DNA of 64,000 nucleotides, taken from a virus. Positions 43,261 through 52,393 of this stretch are shown here, piece by piece. Both the position numbers and the translations under genes were made by a program. The DNA lies in the IMG/VR virus record IMGVR_UViG_3300027870_000001, positions 1-64,000 of that record; one strand, 5' to 3'. The stretch's first letter is position 1. Each line of letters begins with the position of its first letter. Below the pieces are notes generated by a model that saw only the letters and a program-made list of their open reading frames with translations, was not told where the DNA came from and searched no databases.

Positions 43261-43769
43261 CCACCTACCAGATCATCGACGGCGGCAGCGTCGTCCAGTC
43301 GGTCGACGTGCTCTCCCTCACTGACCAGGAAGTGGCCGACGGCGTCGAGCTGGTCCTGGTCGAAGGGCTCCCCGCCAACGTGGCCGCGGCCTACCACCGG
43401 CGCCGCCTCCACTACAACCCCGAGGACCGGAACCGGGTCACCGTCGCCGCTACCGAGACGACCAACGTCACTCCACCGAACCTCGACCCGAACCCCGACG
43501 CCAGGTACTTCGCCGTGCTCGTCGAGGTGTCGAAGGAAGGCCACTGGCAGGAGCCGTACGGTCTGTCCCGACGCCGCAACGACGGCACCGCCCGCCCGTT
43601 CGGAGGCGAGTGGGGGCTGCTCTCCAAGTGGGAAGCGGAACGGCTCCGCGACGCCTTCAACGCCGACGCCGTCACGGCCGGCCCTGACGCTGACCTCGTG
43701 TGCACCGCCCGGGTGGTCGAGTTCTGCCGCTGGGACCAAGACCCCGAGTGGCCTGAGGAGTGGGCATGA
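43257..43769 (+). CDS. Unknown 170-aa protein
   Basis: N-terminal alpha/beta (TYQIIDGGSVVQSVDVLS) and a C-terminal half with RYFAVLVEVSKEGHWQEPY and WGLLSKWEAERLRDAFN. No family recognised; overlaps neighbours. Confidence 0.58.
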   Translation: MTTYQIIDGGSVVQSVDVLSLTDQEVADGVELVLVEGLPANVAAAYHRRRLHYNPEDRNRVTVAATETTNVTPPNLDPNPDARYFAVLVEVSKEGHWQEPYGLSRRRNDGTARPFGGEWGLLSKWEAERLRDAFNADAVTAGPDADLVCTARVVEFCRWDQDPEWPEEWA

Positions 43770-44332
43770 CCTCCACCGGTGGCCCCAACGACGGGGCCGA
43801 ACACGACCGTCAGCTCCCGACTCTGCACCCGGTCCGCGACGGCCAACCGGTCGCCCCCGCCTACCGGTGCTCGGTGTGCCTGGTCGACGCCGAGGACCAC
43901 CGGTTCGCGGCGTGCCGCGGTGGCCACTGGGCTGAGGTCCGACCCGACGGATCCAGGATCCCTCGCAACCCCGGCGACCGGCACGACGCGATGGAACGCC
44001 ACCCGTGGTGGCCGCTCCTGGAGCTGCTCACCTTCCACCCCGAGCTGCCCGTCCCGCAGCACTTCGACCTCGTGCTCCGCGGCCCCGACCAGCACCTCGC
44101 CTGGCTCGTCGGCTGCACCGAGATCGACCTGGCCCATGGCAACGGCCGCAACCCGGGCCCGGGCTACGCCTGGGTGACCCGCCAGTTCGGGGACACCACG
44201 GTGATGGCCATGTTCGACACCGTGTACCTCGGGGAGTGGGACTACGACCGAAGCGTGCTGCTCCTCGGGTCGGTCGATCAGGTCCGCGATAGGCTCCGCA
44301 CGGCCATGGCCAAGACCGGGGAGGGATCGTGA
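43766..44332 (+). CDS. Unknown 188-aa protein
   Basis: ATG 43766. CSVCLVDAEDHRFAACRGGHW (about 35-55) holds possible zinc ligands; the rest is mixed (WPLLELLTFHPELPVPQHF, MAMFDTVYLGEWDY). No family. Confidence 0.58.
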   Translation: MTSTGGPNDGAEHDRQLPTLHPVRDGQPVAPAYRCSVCLVDAEDHRFAACRGGHWAEVRPDGSRIPRNPGDRHDAMERHPWWPLLELLTFHPELPVPQHFDLVLRGPDQHLAWLVGCTEIDLAHGNGRNPGPGYAWVTRQFGDTTVMAMFDTVYLGEWDYDRSVLLLGSVDQVRDRLRTAMAKTGEGS

Positions 44333-44607
44333 CCGACCTCACCCAAGACCGGCCGGCGTCCCCGGTCGCCCAAGCCGTCGACCTGCTGATTGCCGCGGGG
44401 ATCCCCCCGGAGCGGCTGCGCGACCGGTACCACACCGACCCCGAGTTCCACCTCGTGGTGTTCCTCCTCGCCCGGCTGCTCCAGCGGGCCAACGATGCCG
44501 GGATCGACCTCCTCACCGAGGACGAGGAGGCAGCGGCCGCGGTGGTCGCGCGAATGCGCCGGGTCGCCGCGCTCACCACGGCCACCCCGACCAGGGCCGT
44601 CCTGTGA
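44329..44607 (+). CDS. Unknown 92-aa helical protein
   Basis: GTG start; helices AVDLLIAAGIPPERLRD, LVVFLLARLLQRANDAG, EEAAAAVVARMRRVAAL. No family recognised. Confidence 0.56.
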   Translation: MTDLTQDRPASPVAQAVDLLIAAGIPPERLRDRYHTDPEFHLVVFLLARLLQRANDAGIDLLTEDEEAAAAVVARMRRVAALTTATPTRAVL

Positions 44608-45110
44608 GCGCCTCCGAGGTGCCCGCCGGCACCGTGCACCCGGCCGGCATGACGGCCTGTCAGGCGTGCCCGTGGCGCACCGCGAACCACGGCCAACGCA
44701 ACGCGGGAGGCTGGTACACGAAGGCCAACCTGCGTCGCCTGTGGGCGAAGCTCCGCCAGGGCGACTCGATGTCGTGCCATCCGACGGACCCGCGCATGAA
44801 CGACGACCCGGGGATGCCCCGCCCGGTCCCCGAAGGGACGGTGCTGCGCGAGTGCGCCGGGTCGCTGGTGCTCATCGAGCGTGAGGCCAACCGGTTCGAG
44901 GAGATCGTCAAGGCGGGCGGGTCGCTCGCTGACTACCGGCGTGCTCACCCGATGGGCCTCACCCGTGACGGGATCCTGTCGATCGTGGGCCGGTCGTTCT
45001 CTGCGGTGCCGATCATCGGTGACGGGCGTCCGAAGATGACGGCGGTGGACGTCGATGATCCGGCGGTCGGGTACGAGCGCCTGGTGCCGTGGGAGCCCAA
45101 GACCGACTGA
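44604..45110 (+). CDS. CPWR-motif protein (DUF6283-like)
   Basis: 168 aa, GTG start. CQACPWRTANHGQRN (about 19-33) and SMSCHP (about 55-60) match the CxxCPWR...C pattern of DUF6283-type actinophage proteins, probably a metal site. Later helical segment EANRFEEIVKAGGSLADYRR. Function unknown. Confidence 0.6.
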   Translation: MSASEVPAGTVHPAGMTACQACPWRTANHGQRNAGGWYTKANLRRLWAKLRQGDSMSCHPTDPRMNDDPGMPRPVPEGTVLRECAGSLVLIEREANRFEEIVKAGGSLADYRRAHPMGLTRDGILSIVGRSFSAVPIIGDGRPKMTAVDVDDPAVGYERLVPWEPKTD

Positions 45111-45112
45111 CG

Positions 45113-45149
45113 TTGCGTCACTGTCTCACGTCGTGCTACAGTGACAGGC
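45113..45149 (+). promoter_or_regulatory. Class B dyad promoter (leaderless)
   Basis: -35 TTGCGT 45113-45118, 18-base spacer, TACAGT 45137-45142, 7 bases to ATG 45150. Dyad 45120-45142 has CACG-T-CGTG at its centre, nearly a full palindrome. Confidence 0.85.
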
Positions 45150-45431
45150 ATGACGAACCCTCCCTCGACCGCCTCCCTCGCCCAACTCCGCGACGGCACC
45201 GCAACCGACCGCAGCTACGGCGCCCCCTGGGTCACCCTCAACGCGCTCGCCGCCGACCTCGACGCCGTCCTCATGGAGATCGACTTCGACCACGTCACCT
45301 GGCGCAACCCCGACGGCGACAACTTCGGCCCCGAAGCCGGCGTCATCGCCCTCGGCAAAGGCAAGCGCACCGTCGCCCGAGCCCGCATGACCGACGGCCA
45401 CGCCGACGCCCGCCTCCGCCTCACCGACTGA
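45150..45431 (+). CDS. Unknown 93-aa protein
   Basis: Leaderless ATG. VTLNALAADLDAVLMEIDFD helix and GKGKRTVARARM basic strand. No family. A 30-base gap with AACGAAAGG precedes the next gene. Confidence 0.57.
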   Translation: MTNPPSTASLAQLRDGTATDRSYGAPWVTLNALAADLDAVLMEIDFDHVTWRNPDGDNFGPEAGVIALGKGKRTVARARMTDGHADARLRLTD

Positions 45432-45461
45432 CCCACCAACCCCAACGAAAGGCCCTGCCCC

Positions 45462-46175
45462 ATGACCACCACCACCGACCCCGAGACGATCGACGTAGCT
45501 GGCCTCTCCGCCGCCATCGTCGGCAACACCCCCACCGACTTCGAGTACGACGACGAGAAGTGGCCCGAGAGCTGGGACTACGTCCCCGTGGTCCGCTGCG
45601 AACACTGCCGGGCGGTGATCATCGACACCGACGACCACCTGTCCACCATCGTCGACGAGAACGGCACCCCGGTCCTCCGAGACGGCGCCGAGGTCCACGC
45701 CACCGAGGCCGACAAGGACGACTGGGACCTGGCCGACGGCGAGGAGTGGGACGACTGCGACGCCGCCGACCAGGATGCCAGCGACCTCGATGCCGGCGGG
45801 CCGTGGATGAACTACTGGTACCCGGCGTGGCTCCGCTTCGGGGAGACGGCCGAGGATCTGGCGCGAGCCACGGTCGACTCGGTCCTCGTGGTCGTCACCC
45901 GGAACGATGGCGATGAGGTCGGGTTCGCGCTCGGCGGTGGCGGCATGGACCTCTCGTGGGAAATCTGCGAGGGCTACATGTCGGCCGGGCTCCTGCCGCC
46001 GTTCACCTTCTGCGACCTGCCCGCCATGGGCGGTCTGTCCGCGACCCCGAAGACCCTGGCGGTCATCGCCGCTTGCAAGCGCACGGCCGAGTGCATCGCT
46101 GACCGGGCCCGGTACACGACGGACCGCCTCGACCGGTTGCAGGCCGACCTGCGGCCGGTCACCGAGGAGGGCTGA
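45462..46175 (+). CDS. Unknown acidic 237-aa protein
   Basis: VVRCEHCRAVIIDTDDH (CxxC, about 43-59), a long acidic stretch (DKDDWDLADGEEWDDCDAAD), then a hydrophobic alpha/beta part (LVVVTRNDGDEVGFALGGGG). Could be a DNA-mimic-like or metal-binding protein; no family recognised. Confidence 0.57.
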   Translation: MTTTTDPETIDVAGLSAAIVGNTPTDFEYDDEKWPESWDYVPVVRCEHCRAVIIDTDDHLSTIVDENGTPVLRDGAEVHATEADKDDWDLADGEEWDDCDAADQDASDLDAGGPWMNYWYPAWLRFGETAEDLARATVDSVLVVVTRNDGDEVGFALGGGGMDLSWEICEGYMSAGLLPPFTFCDLPAMGGLSATPKTLAVIAACKRTAECIADRARYTTDRLDRLQADLRPVTEEG

Positions 46176-46462
46176 TGGGCTTCGCCTCGGACGACACGCT
46201 CGCTGCGATCGACATGAAGGTCGAGGAGCTGATCGACGCCGCCCAGACCGCGGCCCGTCGCTACAGCATCCCGGCCCGCTGGCCTCGCCTCGCCGCGGTG
46301 GTCGACGGGTTCCAGGTCACCGCCGAGATCGACCCGGACGGCGAGGTCGAGAACGACCGCTGGGTCGACCTCACCTCCTACTGGGCCGAGGCGGTCGGGC
46401 CCGACGGGATCGTGCACCGCGGCCGGTTCAGCGGCGGCGAAGTCACCTGGGGTGCCGAGTGA
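46175..46462 (+). CDS. Unknown 95-aa protein
   Basis: TGATG overlap with its predecessor. Helix DMKVEELIDAAQTAARRYS, then strands FQVTAEIDPDGEV and WAEAVGPDGIVHRGRF. No family. Confidence 0.56.
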   Translation: MGFASDDTLAAIDMKVEELIDAAQTAARRYSIPARWPRLAAVVDGFQVTAEIDPDGEVENDRWVDLTSYWAEAVGPDGIVHRGRFSGGEVTWGAE

Positions 46463-46836
46463 AGCCGTCGGTGTGCCCGCTCTGTGGACGCAAGTTCGGG
46501 TCCGAGATCATCTGCCTCGGCCACGCCACCTCCGAGCACGGTCCGCGCGAGATCCTCGCCAAGCTCCGTGAGGTGCTCGACCCGGTGCCCCACCAGCTCG
46601 CCGGCCGCTGGACGACCGAAGGCGGCGCCGAGGCGTGGGTCGACGGGGTCCTCATGCTCACGGCCCCCGAGCCCGGCGTGTCGTACATGGTCGCGATCGA
46701 CCGGTCGGTCCACGTGTGGCTGATCTGGCACCCGGACACGGGCGGGCTCATGGCCACCACTCACGGGTCGGTGCTCGCCCGCACCACCTACGAGCTGCCC
46801 GAGCCCGACCGGATCTACCGGTTCACTGAGGCGTGA
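46459..46836 (+). CDS. C2H2-like zinc protein
   Basis: 125 aa, GTG start. CPLCGRKFGSEIICLGHATS then EH (about 5-26) is a CxxC...H...H finger. The remainder is beta-rich (AWVDGVLMLTAPE, VHVWLIWHPDTGG). Ends 1 base before the next dyad (46836). Confidence 0.6.
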   Translation: MKPSVCPLCGRKFGSEIICLGHATSEHGPREILAKLREVLDPVPHQLAGRWTTEGGAEAWVDGVLMLTAPEPGVSYMVAIDRSVHVWLIWHPDTGGLMATTHGSVLARTTYELPEPDRIYRFTEA

Positions 46837-46864
46837 CTGTCGCCGGATCGGCTACAGTCTGACC
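46836..46864 (+). promoter_or_regulatory. Dyad promoter (leaderless)
   Basis: ACTGTCGCCGG...ACAGT dyad 46836-46858, TACAGT 46853-46858, 6 bases to ATG 46865. Confidence 0.78.
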
Positions 46865-48232
46865 ATGGCACGAACCCCAACATCAACGCCGGCCCAGTTC
46901 GGTCCCGTCGACTTCGACGACGACGACTTCCCCGACCGGCCGGTCCATCACCTCCACCACGTCGCGATCACCAACATCAAAGGGATCCGCGGCGCGTCGG
47001 TCACGATCGAGGACGGCACCCTCACGATCGTCTCCGGCGCGAACGGCCAGGGCAAGTCGTCGTTCGTCGACGCGATCTTCTACGCCCTGCTCGGCGGCAA
47101 AGCCCTCAAGGGCACCGCCCACCCGGTCACCAAGGGCGAGGAGAAAGGCCGGGTCGAGCTGACGTTCACCGTCGGAGACGGCCCCGAGCAGATCCTCGTC
47201 ACCAAGTCGTGGACGAAGGGCGGCGCCGACTCCACCCTGGAGATCCGCAACAGCGACGGGTACACGACGAAGTCGCCGCAGAAGGTGCTCGACTCGATGC
47301 TCGGCGCCCGCGCTCTGGACCCGTTGGCGTTCATGAACCTCACCGACTCGCAGCAGGTCGAGGACTTCCTGTCGATGATCGAGGTCGACGTCGACCTCGA
47401 CGACCTCGACGCCGACGAGGAGAGGGCCCGCCAGTTGCGTGGCGACGTCGGCCGCGACCTGCGCGCGATGCGGGCCCGGTGCGACGCCATGCCAGAACCG
47501 TTCGACGGGCTCCCCCCAGAACCGATCGCGATCACCGACCTGATCGCTGAGGAGGAGAAAGCACGGGCCCACAACGACAAGATCGACCACACCCTGGAGG
47601 TCGCCGCCCAGACCGACGGCCTGGCCCTCGCTGCCCGTTCCCTCGTCGAACGGCTCACGGCCGAGCTGGAAGCCGCTGAGGAGGCTCTCGTGCGGGCTGA
47701 CGCCACCGCCGCCCGCGCCGCCGAAGACGCGCAACTGGTCCCGGCCCGGATCGACATCGACGAGATCCGTGGCCGCATGGCCGACGTCGACGTCATCAAC
47801 GAACAGGTCCGTGCCGCGAAGTCCCGGCAGGACGCCCTGAACGAGCTGGCCCAGTTGGAGCGCCGGCACCGTGACCTGGAGGAGACGATCGCTGGGATCC
47901 TCGCCACGAAGGAGGAGGCGATCGCCGCGGCGGACATGCCGATCGACGGGCTCACCTTCGCATCCAAGAAGGAGGGCCTCGTCTACCAGGGGACCGCGTT
48001 GAAGGACTGCTCCGCTGCCGAGCAGCGCCTCGTCGCCTGCTCCCTCGCCATGGCCGGTGACCCGCAGATCCGGTTGATCTCCGTCGAGGATGGGTCGCTC
48101 CTCGACTCCGCCGCGCTCGCCCAGTTGGAGGAGATCGCCGCGGCCCGCGACTTCCACGTCCTGATCGAGATCGTCGACGAGTCCGGCGAAGCCGGGATCG
48201 TGTTCCGCAACGGAGAGGTCGTCCCGTCGTGA
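46865..48232 (+). CDS. RecF/SbcC-like recombination ATPase
   Basis: 455 aa. HHVAITNIKGIRGASVTIED then Walker A GANGQGKSS (58-66); a coiled-coil section about 190-360 (RSLVERLTAELEAAEEALVR); ABC signature-like CSAAEQRLVACSLA; Walker B IRLISVEDGSLLD. Same layout as phage SbcC/RecF-like or Rad50-like ATPases of about 450 aa with a shortened coiled coil and no zinc hook seen. Likely acts in recombination or repair of phage DNA; no SbcD-type nuclease is adjacent. Confidence 0.8.
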   Translation: MARTPTSTPAQFGPVDFDDDDFPDRPVHHLHHVAITNIKGIRGASVTIEDGTLTIVSGANGQGKSSFVDAIFYALLGGKALKGTAHPVTKGEEKGRVELTFTVGDGPEQILVTKSWTKGGADSTLEIRNSDGYTTKSPQKVLDSMLGARALDPLAFMNLTDSQQVEDFLSMIEVDVDLDDLDADEERARQLRGDVGRDLRAMRARCDAMPEPFDGLPPEPIAITDLIAEEEKARAHNDKIDHTLEVAAQTDGLALAARSLVERLTAELEAAEEALVRADATAARAAEDAQLVPARIDIDEIRGRMADVDVINEQVRAAKSRQDALNELAQLERRHRDLEETIAGILATKEEAIAAADMPIDGLTFASKKEGLVYQGTALKDCSAAEQRLVACSLAMAGDPQIRLISVEDGSLLDSAALAQLEEIAAARDFHVLIEIVDESGEAGIVFRNGEVVPS

Positions 48233-48948
48233 GCGGCCAGAGCCCATGGGACGGGCCGCTCCCTCCGGTCGTCGACGAGCACCGGCCCGAGGTCCCGGCC
48301 GAACCCAACCACGCACGGCAGAGCGTCGCCACGGCCGTGATCCGCCAGTACGCCGAAGGCAACGTCGACCTCGTACGGGTCCTGCGCCGGCTCCTGGACG
48401 ACGGCTACGAGATCCCGACCCTGACCTCACCAGCGGACGCGCCGCCGTTGGAGGTCGCCAACGAGCTGCTCGACTACGTGCTCCCGGCCAACGGGTTCCC
48501 GGCCGGGTCGACCCGGATCCTCGGCCCCGCACGACACGCCCCCGACCTGATCGTCCCGGGCGCGAACGGCCCTATCCCCGGCGACCGGCCCGTCGCGGCT
48601 GCGGGTGGCGCGTGCCCTCCGGCCCCCGACATGTTCGACTTCTTCAAGCTCCCCGAGCCGCCGGTCATCCCCGCTGACCCGGTCGAGCTGATCGCCTACT
48701 GGAGGAACGAGGCGGCGAACTGGCGCCAGGCTGCCCGGCGCCTCAAGGGCTCCAAACACAAGAGCGACCGGAACCGCCGCCGCCGGTACAAGGCCATGGC
48801 CTCCCAACTCGACGCGTGCGCCCGCGAACTGGAGAAGTGCCTCGCTGGCGGCGGGCCGATGACCCTCCTCGACTACTGGACGCCCCTCTCCCCGACGTGG
48901 GGCGGGATCAAGTTCATCCAGCCCCCGCCCCTGGACCCGGAGCCGTGA
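48229..48948 (+). CDS. Unknown 239-aa protein
   Basis: N-terminal helices (TAVIRQYAEGNVDLVRVLRR), Pro/Gly linker, then ELIAYWRNEAANWRQAARRLKG and RNRRRRYKAMASQLDACARE, a basic coiled-coil-like section. Overlaps the ATPase gene by 4 bases and may act with it. No family recognised. Confidence 0.58.
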   Translation: MSGQSPWDGPLPPVVDEHRPEVPAEPNHARQSVATAVIRQYAEGNVDLVRVLRRLLDDGYEIPTLTSPADAPPLEVANELLDYVLPANGFPAGSTRILGPARHAPDLIVPGANGPIPGDRPVAAAGGACPPAPDMFDFFKLPEPPVIPADPVELIAYWRNEAANWRQAARRLKGSKHKSDRNRRRRYKAMASQLDACARELEKCLAGGGPMTLLDYWTPLSPTWGGIKFIQPPPLDPEP

Positions 48949-49136
48949 ACGCCCTCTGGCCATGGCTGACCGTCGGCTTGCTCCTCTTTCTCGCCGGGTC
49001 AATCATGGACGAAGCGTTCAACGCCCCGATCGGATCGTGGCTGTTCAGCATGGCCTCGATCGGATGCTGGTGGCAGGCCGGGCGCATCCTCTGGCGGATC
49101 CACAACGACCCACCCCAACCAGGAGCCCCAACATGA
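48945..49136 (+). CDS. Small membrane protein
   Basis: 63 aa, GTG start. Two hydrophobic stretches (WLTVGLLLFLAGSIM and SWLFSMASIGCWWQAGRIL). Unknown function; overlaps neighbours by 4 bases. Confidence 0.57.
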   Translation: MNALWPWLTVGLLLFLAGSIMDEAFNAPIGSWLFSMASIGCWWQAGRILWRIHNDPPQPGAPT

Positions 49137-49537
49137 CCGACCTGCCCCGCAACGCCCGGATCGTGATCGGAGGCCACCCCCGCACCGGGAAGACCACCCA
49201 CGGCAACCAGCTCGCCGCCGCCCTCGGCGTGACCTGCCAGCACACCGACGACCTGATCGACCTCGGCTGGTCCGAAGCGTCCGCCGCCGCAGCCGAGTGG
49301 ATGACCAAGCCCGGCCCGTGGGTGATCGAAGGCATGGCCGCGGCCCGCGCGCTACGCAAGGTCCCCGAGTCGGAGCACGGCCCATGCGACCTGCTCATCT
49401 GGTTGACCGACCCGTTCGAGCCGCTCACCAAAGGGCAGCTCGCGATGGGCAAGGGCGCGGACACGGTCCTCGCGGGGATCGTCGACGCCCTCGACGACGC
49501 GCAGGTCCAGGTACGGTCCAGGCCGCTCGACCTGTGA
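49133..49537 (+). CDS. P-loop kinase-like protein
   Basis: 134 aa. Walker A GGHPRTGKTT (about 12-21), then HTDDLIDLGW, PGPWVIEGMAAARALRK and LLIWLTDPF, the order seen in small adenylate-kinase/topology-modulating-type P-loop proteins. No clear LID domain, so substrate unknown. Starts in the repeated GGAGCCCCAAC-ATG context. Confidence 0.7.
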   Translation: MTDLPRNARIVIGGHPRTGKTTHGNQLAAALGVTCQHTDDLIDLGWSEASAAAAEWMTKPGPWVIEGMAAARALRKVPESEHGPCDLLIWLTDPFEPLTKGQLAMGKGADTVLAGIVDALDDAQVQVRSRPLDL

Positions 49538-49758
49538 AGGCGTTGGCCGTGATCGACGACGACGGCATGGTCGTCGCCTGGTCCGAGTCGTCCCTCGGCT
49601 GCTACCGCAAGATCGCTGACGCCGACGACAACGGGGTCACCTGGCAACAGATCCGCACTCTCCACGAGGCCGGCGACCCGTTGACGGTCACCGTGCTCGA
49701 CCACCCAACCACCTACCGGATCGTTCCCCGATCCGAGATCGAGGACCACCAACCATGA
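49534..49758 (+). CDS. Unknown 74-aa protein
   Basis: GTG start. LAVIDDDGMVVAWSESSLGC strands and ADDNGVTWQQIRTLHEAG. No family recognised. Confidence 0.55.
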   Translation: MKALAVIDDDGMVVAWSESSLGCYRKIADADDNGVTWQQIRTLHEAGDPLTVTVLDHPTTYRIVPRSEIEDHQP

Positions 49759-51881
49759 CCACCGACCCCCAGCCCGTGCTCACCCCGTACGTGGGGCGCG
49801 CCACCTCCGACAGCCCGAGTGGCGTCCACGTGCTCTACCTGTCCCCGCAGGGGTGGGCGCTCCAGCACCCGAAGCCCGGCCCCGGCGGGGTGTGCTCCGA
49901 GTTCTGCCCCACCCAGCAGGCCCTGGAGGAGGTGCTCGACCGGACAGCCTGGTTCGCGTTGAGTGATGACGACTTCCGTCGTCTCGTCCAGCTCGCCCCC
50001 GAGGTCGACATCACGATGATGACCCGCCCCCCGTACTGGGTCGACCAGATCGGCCAACTCCTCGCCTACCACGGCGCGGTGGCCCCCGATGGCAGCCACA
50101 ACTGGTGGGACCGGTCCGCGCTCGTCACCGCGTTCCGCCGGCTGGTCGAGTCCTGGACCCAGCCCGGCGCAGCAGCCGGCACCTTCAACCCCGCGGACTT
50201 CGGGCCGGTCGACGCCGACCCGATGGTCCCCGTGCCCCGAGCGGGGATCGTCGCCTACGCCAAGGCGGCGCGCGAGCACGGCCTGTACGGCATGGCCGAC
50301 GACTTCGACAAGATCCTCGGCCACCCGGCCCGTGAAGAACCGGAGCACCCGGAGGTGGTCGGGCTCCGCTACGACGTGGCCGTGTCGCTCATGGGCGCGA
50401 TGCGCCGGTGCAACATGTGGGAGGAAGCCGACCGGCTCCGCAACCTCCTCCGCCTCGACGAGATCCCGGTCCTCCACGACGGCCAGCAGGTCGGTGTCGT
50501 CGAGGAGGTCACCCGCGAGCCCGACGTGATCATCCGCAACACCTCCGGGTTCCCGATGCCCGACAGCGACCAGGCACGGCTCGACTTCGCGGAGGGGTTC
50601 GCCCCCGCGATCGACGCGGTGCAGGAGGCCCTCAACTCGGCGTTTCCCGACGACGGCGCTGGCCCCTGGACCGGGCTCGCTGCGTCCAAGGTGGTGCGTG
50701 GCCTCAAGCTCCTCGGCTGGGCGGTCGTCGAACGGCAGGAGGTGCACGACCAGTGGACAGGCGTGCTCAAGATCGAGGGCGTCCCCGCCGGTGACCAGCG
50801 GCTCGCGCGCTCTGACCGGCCCGAGGTCAACGAGGTGCTCGACCGGCTCAGGATCATCCAGACCGCCGACTGGTGGCAGCACGTCCACGAGGACGGCGAG
50901 GCCCACTACTACCTCGACGCGATGCTCCGCGCGGCCGGTGCCCTGGCCCCTGACCCACGCCCGACGGAGCTCGACAGCGTGAACGATCTGCTCCACACGG
51001 CGTGGGGCATCATCGCCAACGCCCAGCACGCCCTGGGCAACGGCATGTCGCTCGACGAACTCGCCACCGCCGAACCCGAGCTGACGACTGCAACCGAGGA
51101 GGTGGAGTGGGCCAGGGCCGCGGTCCGGTTCCGTGACGCCTACCACCTCCACCTCGGCATCCCGACGGACTACGAGGTCGTGGAGGCGGTGCCCGTGCCG
51201 TGGGTCCCGAGCCCCGACGAAGCCGACCACACCCTGGCCCGTGCGATCCTCGGCCAGTCGAGCACCCTCGCCGGCTACGAACGGGACTGGGTGAAGGACC
51301 ACTACCGGCACGGCGTCTCCGACTTCGCCCCGACGTCGCTGCTCACCCGGTGCACCTTGGAGATGGTCCCCGCGGGTGCGGTGTGGGCATGGGCCGACGA
51401 GGTCGACGGGGCCGGGCTGATCCGCTGGCTCCAGGCTTACGAGGTCGGTCGGGTGGCGGATCTGCTCGGCACGATCGGTGGCCAGGCCGACGCGATCCGC
51501 ACGTTCGGCCGTCTCGGGTCGGATCCGGTGGAGGTGCAGCGCCGGCTCCAGCAGGAGGTGGCGTTCCTCGATCCCAACGTGTTCACCGGTCACGTGGTCC
51601 CGGAGCCCGCGCCGTGGGCAGCGGAGGTGTGGGAGAACATGGAGTCGGGCCCTGAGATCCCGCTTGACATGACCGCGGTCGACAAGGGCGACCCCGATCG
51701 TCCGACCGAGGTCACCTCCCGGCCGACGCCCGACGAGCGCGACCTCCGCAACCAGGCGCTGACCCTGGCCATCGGCTACGTCACCAACGCCAGCATGGGC
51801 GGCAACGCCCTGGAGGTGGCCGAGCAGTACCTGGCGTTCCTCCGCACCGGTCAGGCCCCGCCCCTGGCCACGTTGGGGTGA
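49755..51881 (+). CDS. Large unknown protein (708 aa)
   Basis: The largest unassigned product in the window. Mostly helical, rich in Trp and Asp. Stretches such as FRRLVQLAPEVDITMMTRPP, GIVAYAKAAREHGLYGMADD, LLHTAWGIIANAQHALGNG and LIRWLQAYEVGRVADLLGTI stand out, with no Walker, zinc, signal or membrane motif. Possibly several helical repeats. Soluble and cytoplasmic by composition. Last gene of its operon; a terminator follows after 5 bases. Confidence 0.65.
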   Translation: MTTDPQPVLTPYVGRATSDSPSGVHVLYLSPQGWALQHPKPGPGGVCSEFCPTQQALEEVLDRTAWFALSDDDFRRLVQLAPEVDITMMTRPPYWVDQIGQLLAYHGAVAPDGSHNWWDRSALVTAFRRLVESWTQPGAAAGTFNPADFGPVDADPMVPVPRAGIVAYAKAAREHGLYGMADDFDKILGHPAREEPEHPEVVGLRYDVAVSLMGAMRRCNMWEEADRLRNLLRLDEIPVLHDGQQVGVVEEVTREPDVIIRNTSGFPMPDSDQARLDFAEGFAPAIDAVQEALNSAFPDDGAGPWTGLAASKVVRGLKLLGWAVVERQEVHDQWTGVLKIEGVPAGDQRLARSDRPEVNEVLDRLRIIQTADWWQHVHEDGEAHYYLDAMLRAAGALAPDPRPTELDSVNDLLHTAWGIIANAQHALGNGMSLDELATAEPELTTATEEVEWARAAVRFRDAYHLHLGIPTDYEVVEAVPVPWVPSPDEADHTLARAILGQSSTLAGYERDWVKDHYRHGVSDFAPTSLLTRCTLEMVPAGAVWAWADEVDGAGLIRWLQAYEVGRVADLLGTIGGQADAIRTFGRLGSDPVEVQRRLQQEVAFLDPNVFTGHVVPEPAPWAAEVWENMESGPEIPLDMTAVDKGDPDRPTEVTSRPTPDERDLRNQALTLAIGYVTNASMGGNALEVAEQYLAFLRTGQAPPLATLG

Positions 51882-51886
51882 ACCAG

Positions 51887-51918
51887 GAAGGGGACCGGCT
51901 CCAGGGCCGGTCCCCTTC
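51887..51918 (+). terminator. 13-bp hairpin terminator
   Basis: Arms 51887-51899 and 51906-51918 pair perfectly around TCCAGG, just after the 708-aa gene. Confidence 0.8.
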
Positions 51919-51931
51919 GCTGTCCCGGCCC

Positions 51932-51961
51932 ACTGTCGCCGTAGATGCTACGGTCGGCCCC
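51932..51961 (+). promoter_or_regulatory. Dyad promoter (TACGGT variant, leaderless GTG)
   Basis: ACTGT...ACGGT dyad 51932-51954, TACGGT 51949-51954, 7 bases to GTG 51962. Confidence 0.75.
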
Positions 51962-52393
51962 GTGATCCTGTACCACGGCACCACGCTCGAAGCGTGGCTC
52001 CTGATCCACCGTGACGGCCTCGTCCCGCACCGTGCACCCGGCCGCGACATGACTGTGGTGTGGGCCTCGGATGACCCGAACGTCGCCCGGTTCTACGCCC
52101 GAGGCGGCGTGTGGACGTCGCCGTCGACCGCCGGGGTCGTGCTGGCCTTCCCTGCCCCCGAGGACGCTCAGATCGTACGTGACGCCGCTCACCCGCGACT
52201 GTGGACCTGCCCCACCCTGATCCCGGCCGAGTCGATCAGCGTGCACGAGACGATCCCCGCCGCCGAGTGCGGATCGGCGTTCGGTGACCTCGGCGCCCAG
52301 GTGAAGGCGTTGGCCAGCGCGTTCCACGCAGCGACCGCGCTCGTCGCAGCGACCAAGACCAAGATCCCATCCAACACTGGAGCCCCAACATGA
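51962..52393 (+). CDS. ADP-ribosyltransferase-fold protein
   Basis: 143 aa, leaderless GTG. Opens ILYHGTTLEAWLLIHRDGLV (the YHGT NAD-binding strand of the H-Y-x ART clade), then VVWASDDPNVARFYARGG, the second ART element, and a VVLAFPAP strand. The third catalytic residue is not obvious. Phage ARTs modify host proteins, RNA or DNA; small ones can also be NAD-dependent RNA phosphotransferases. Confidence 0.6.
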   Translation: MILYHGTTLEAWLLIHRDGLVPHRAPGRDMTVVWASDDPNVARFYARGGVWTSPSTAGVVLAFPAPEDAQIVRDAAHPRLWTCPTLIPAESISVHETIPAAECGSAFGDLGAQVKALASAFHAATALVAATKTKIPSNTGAPT

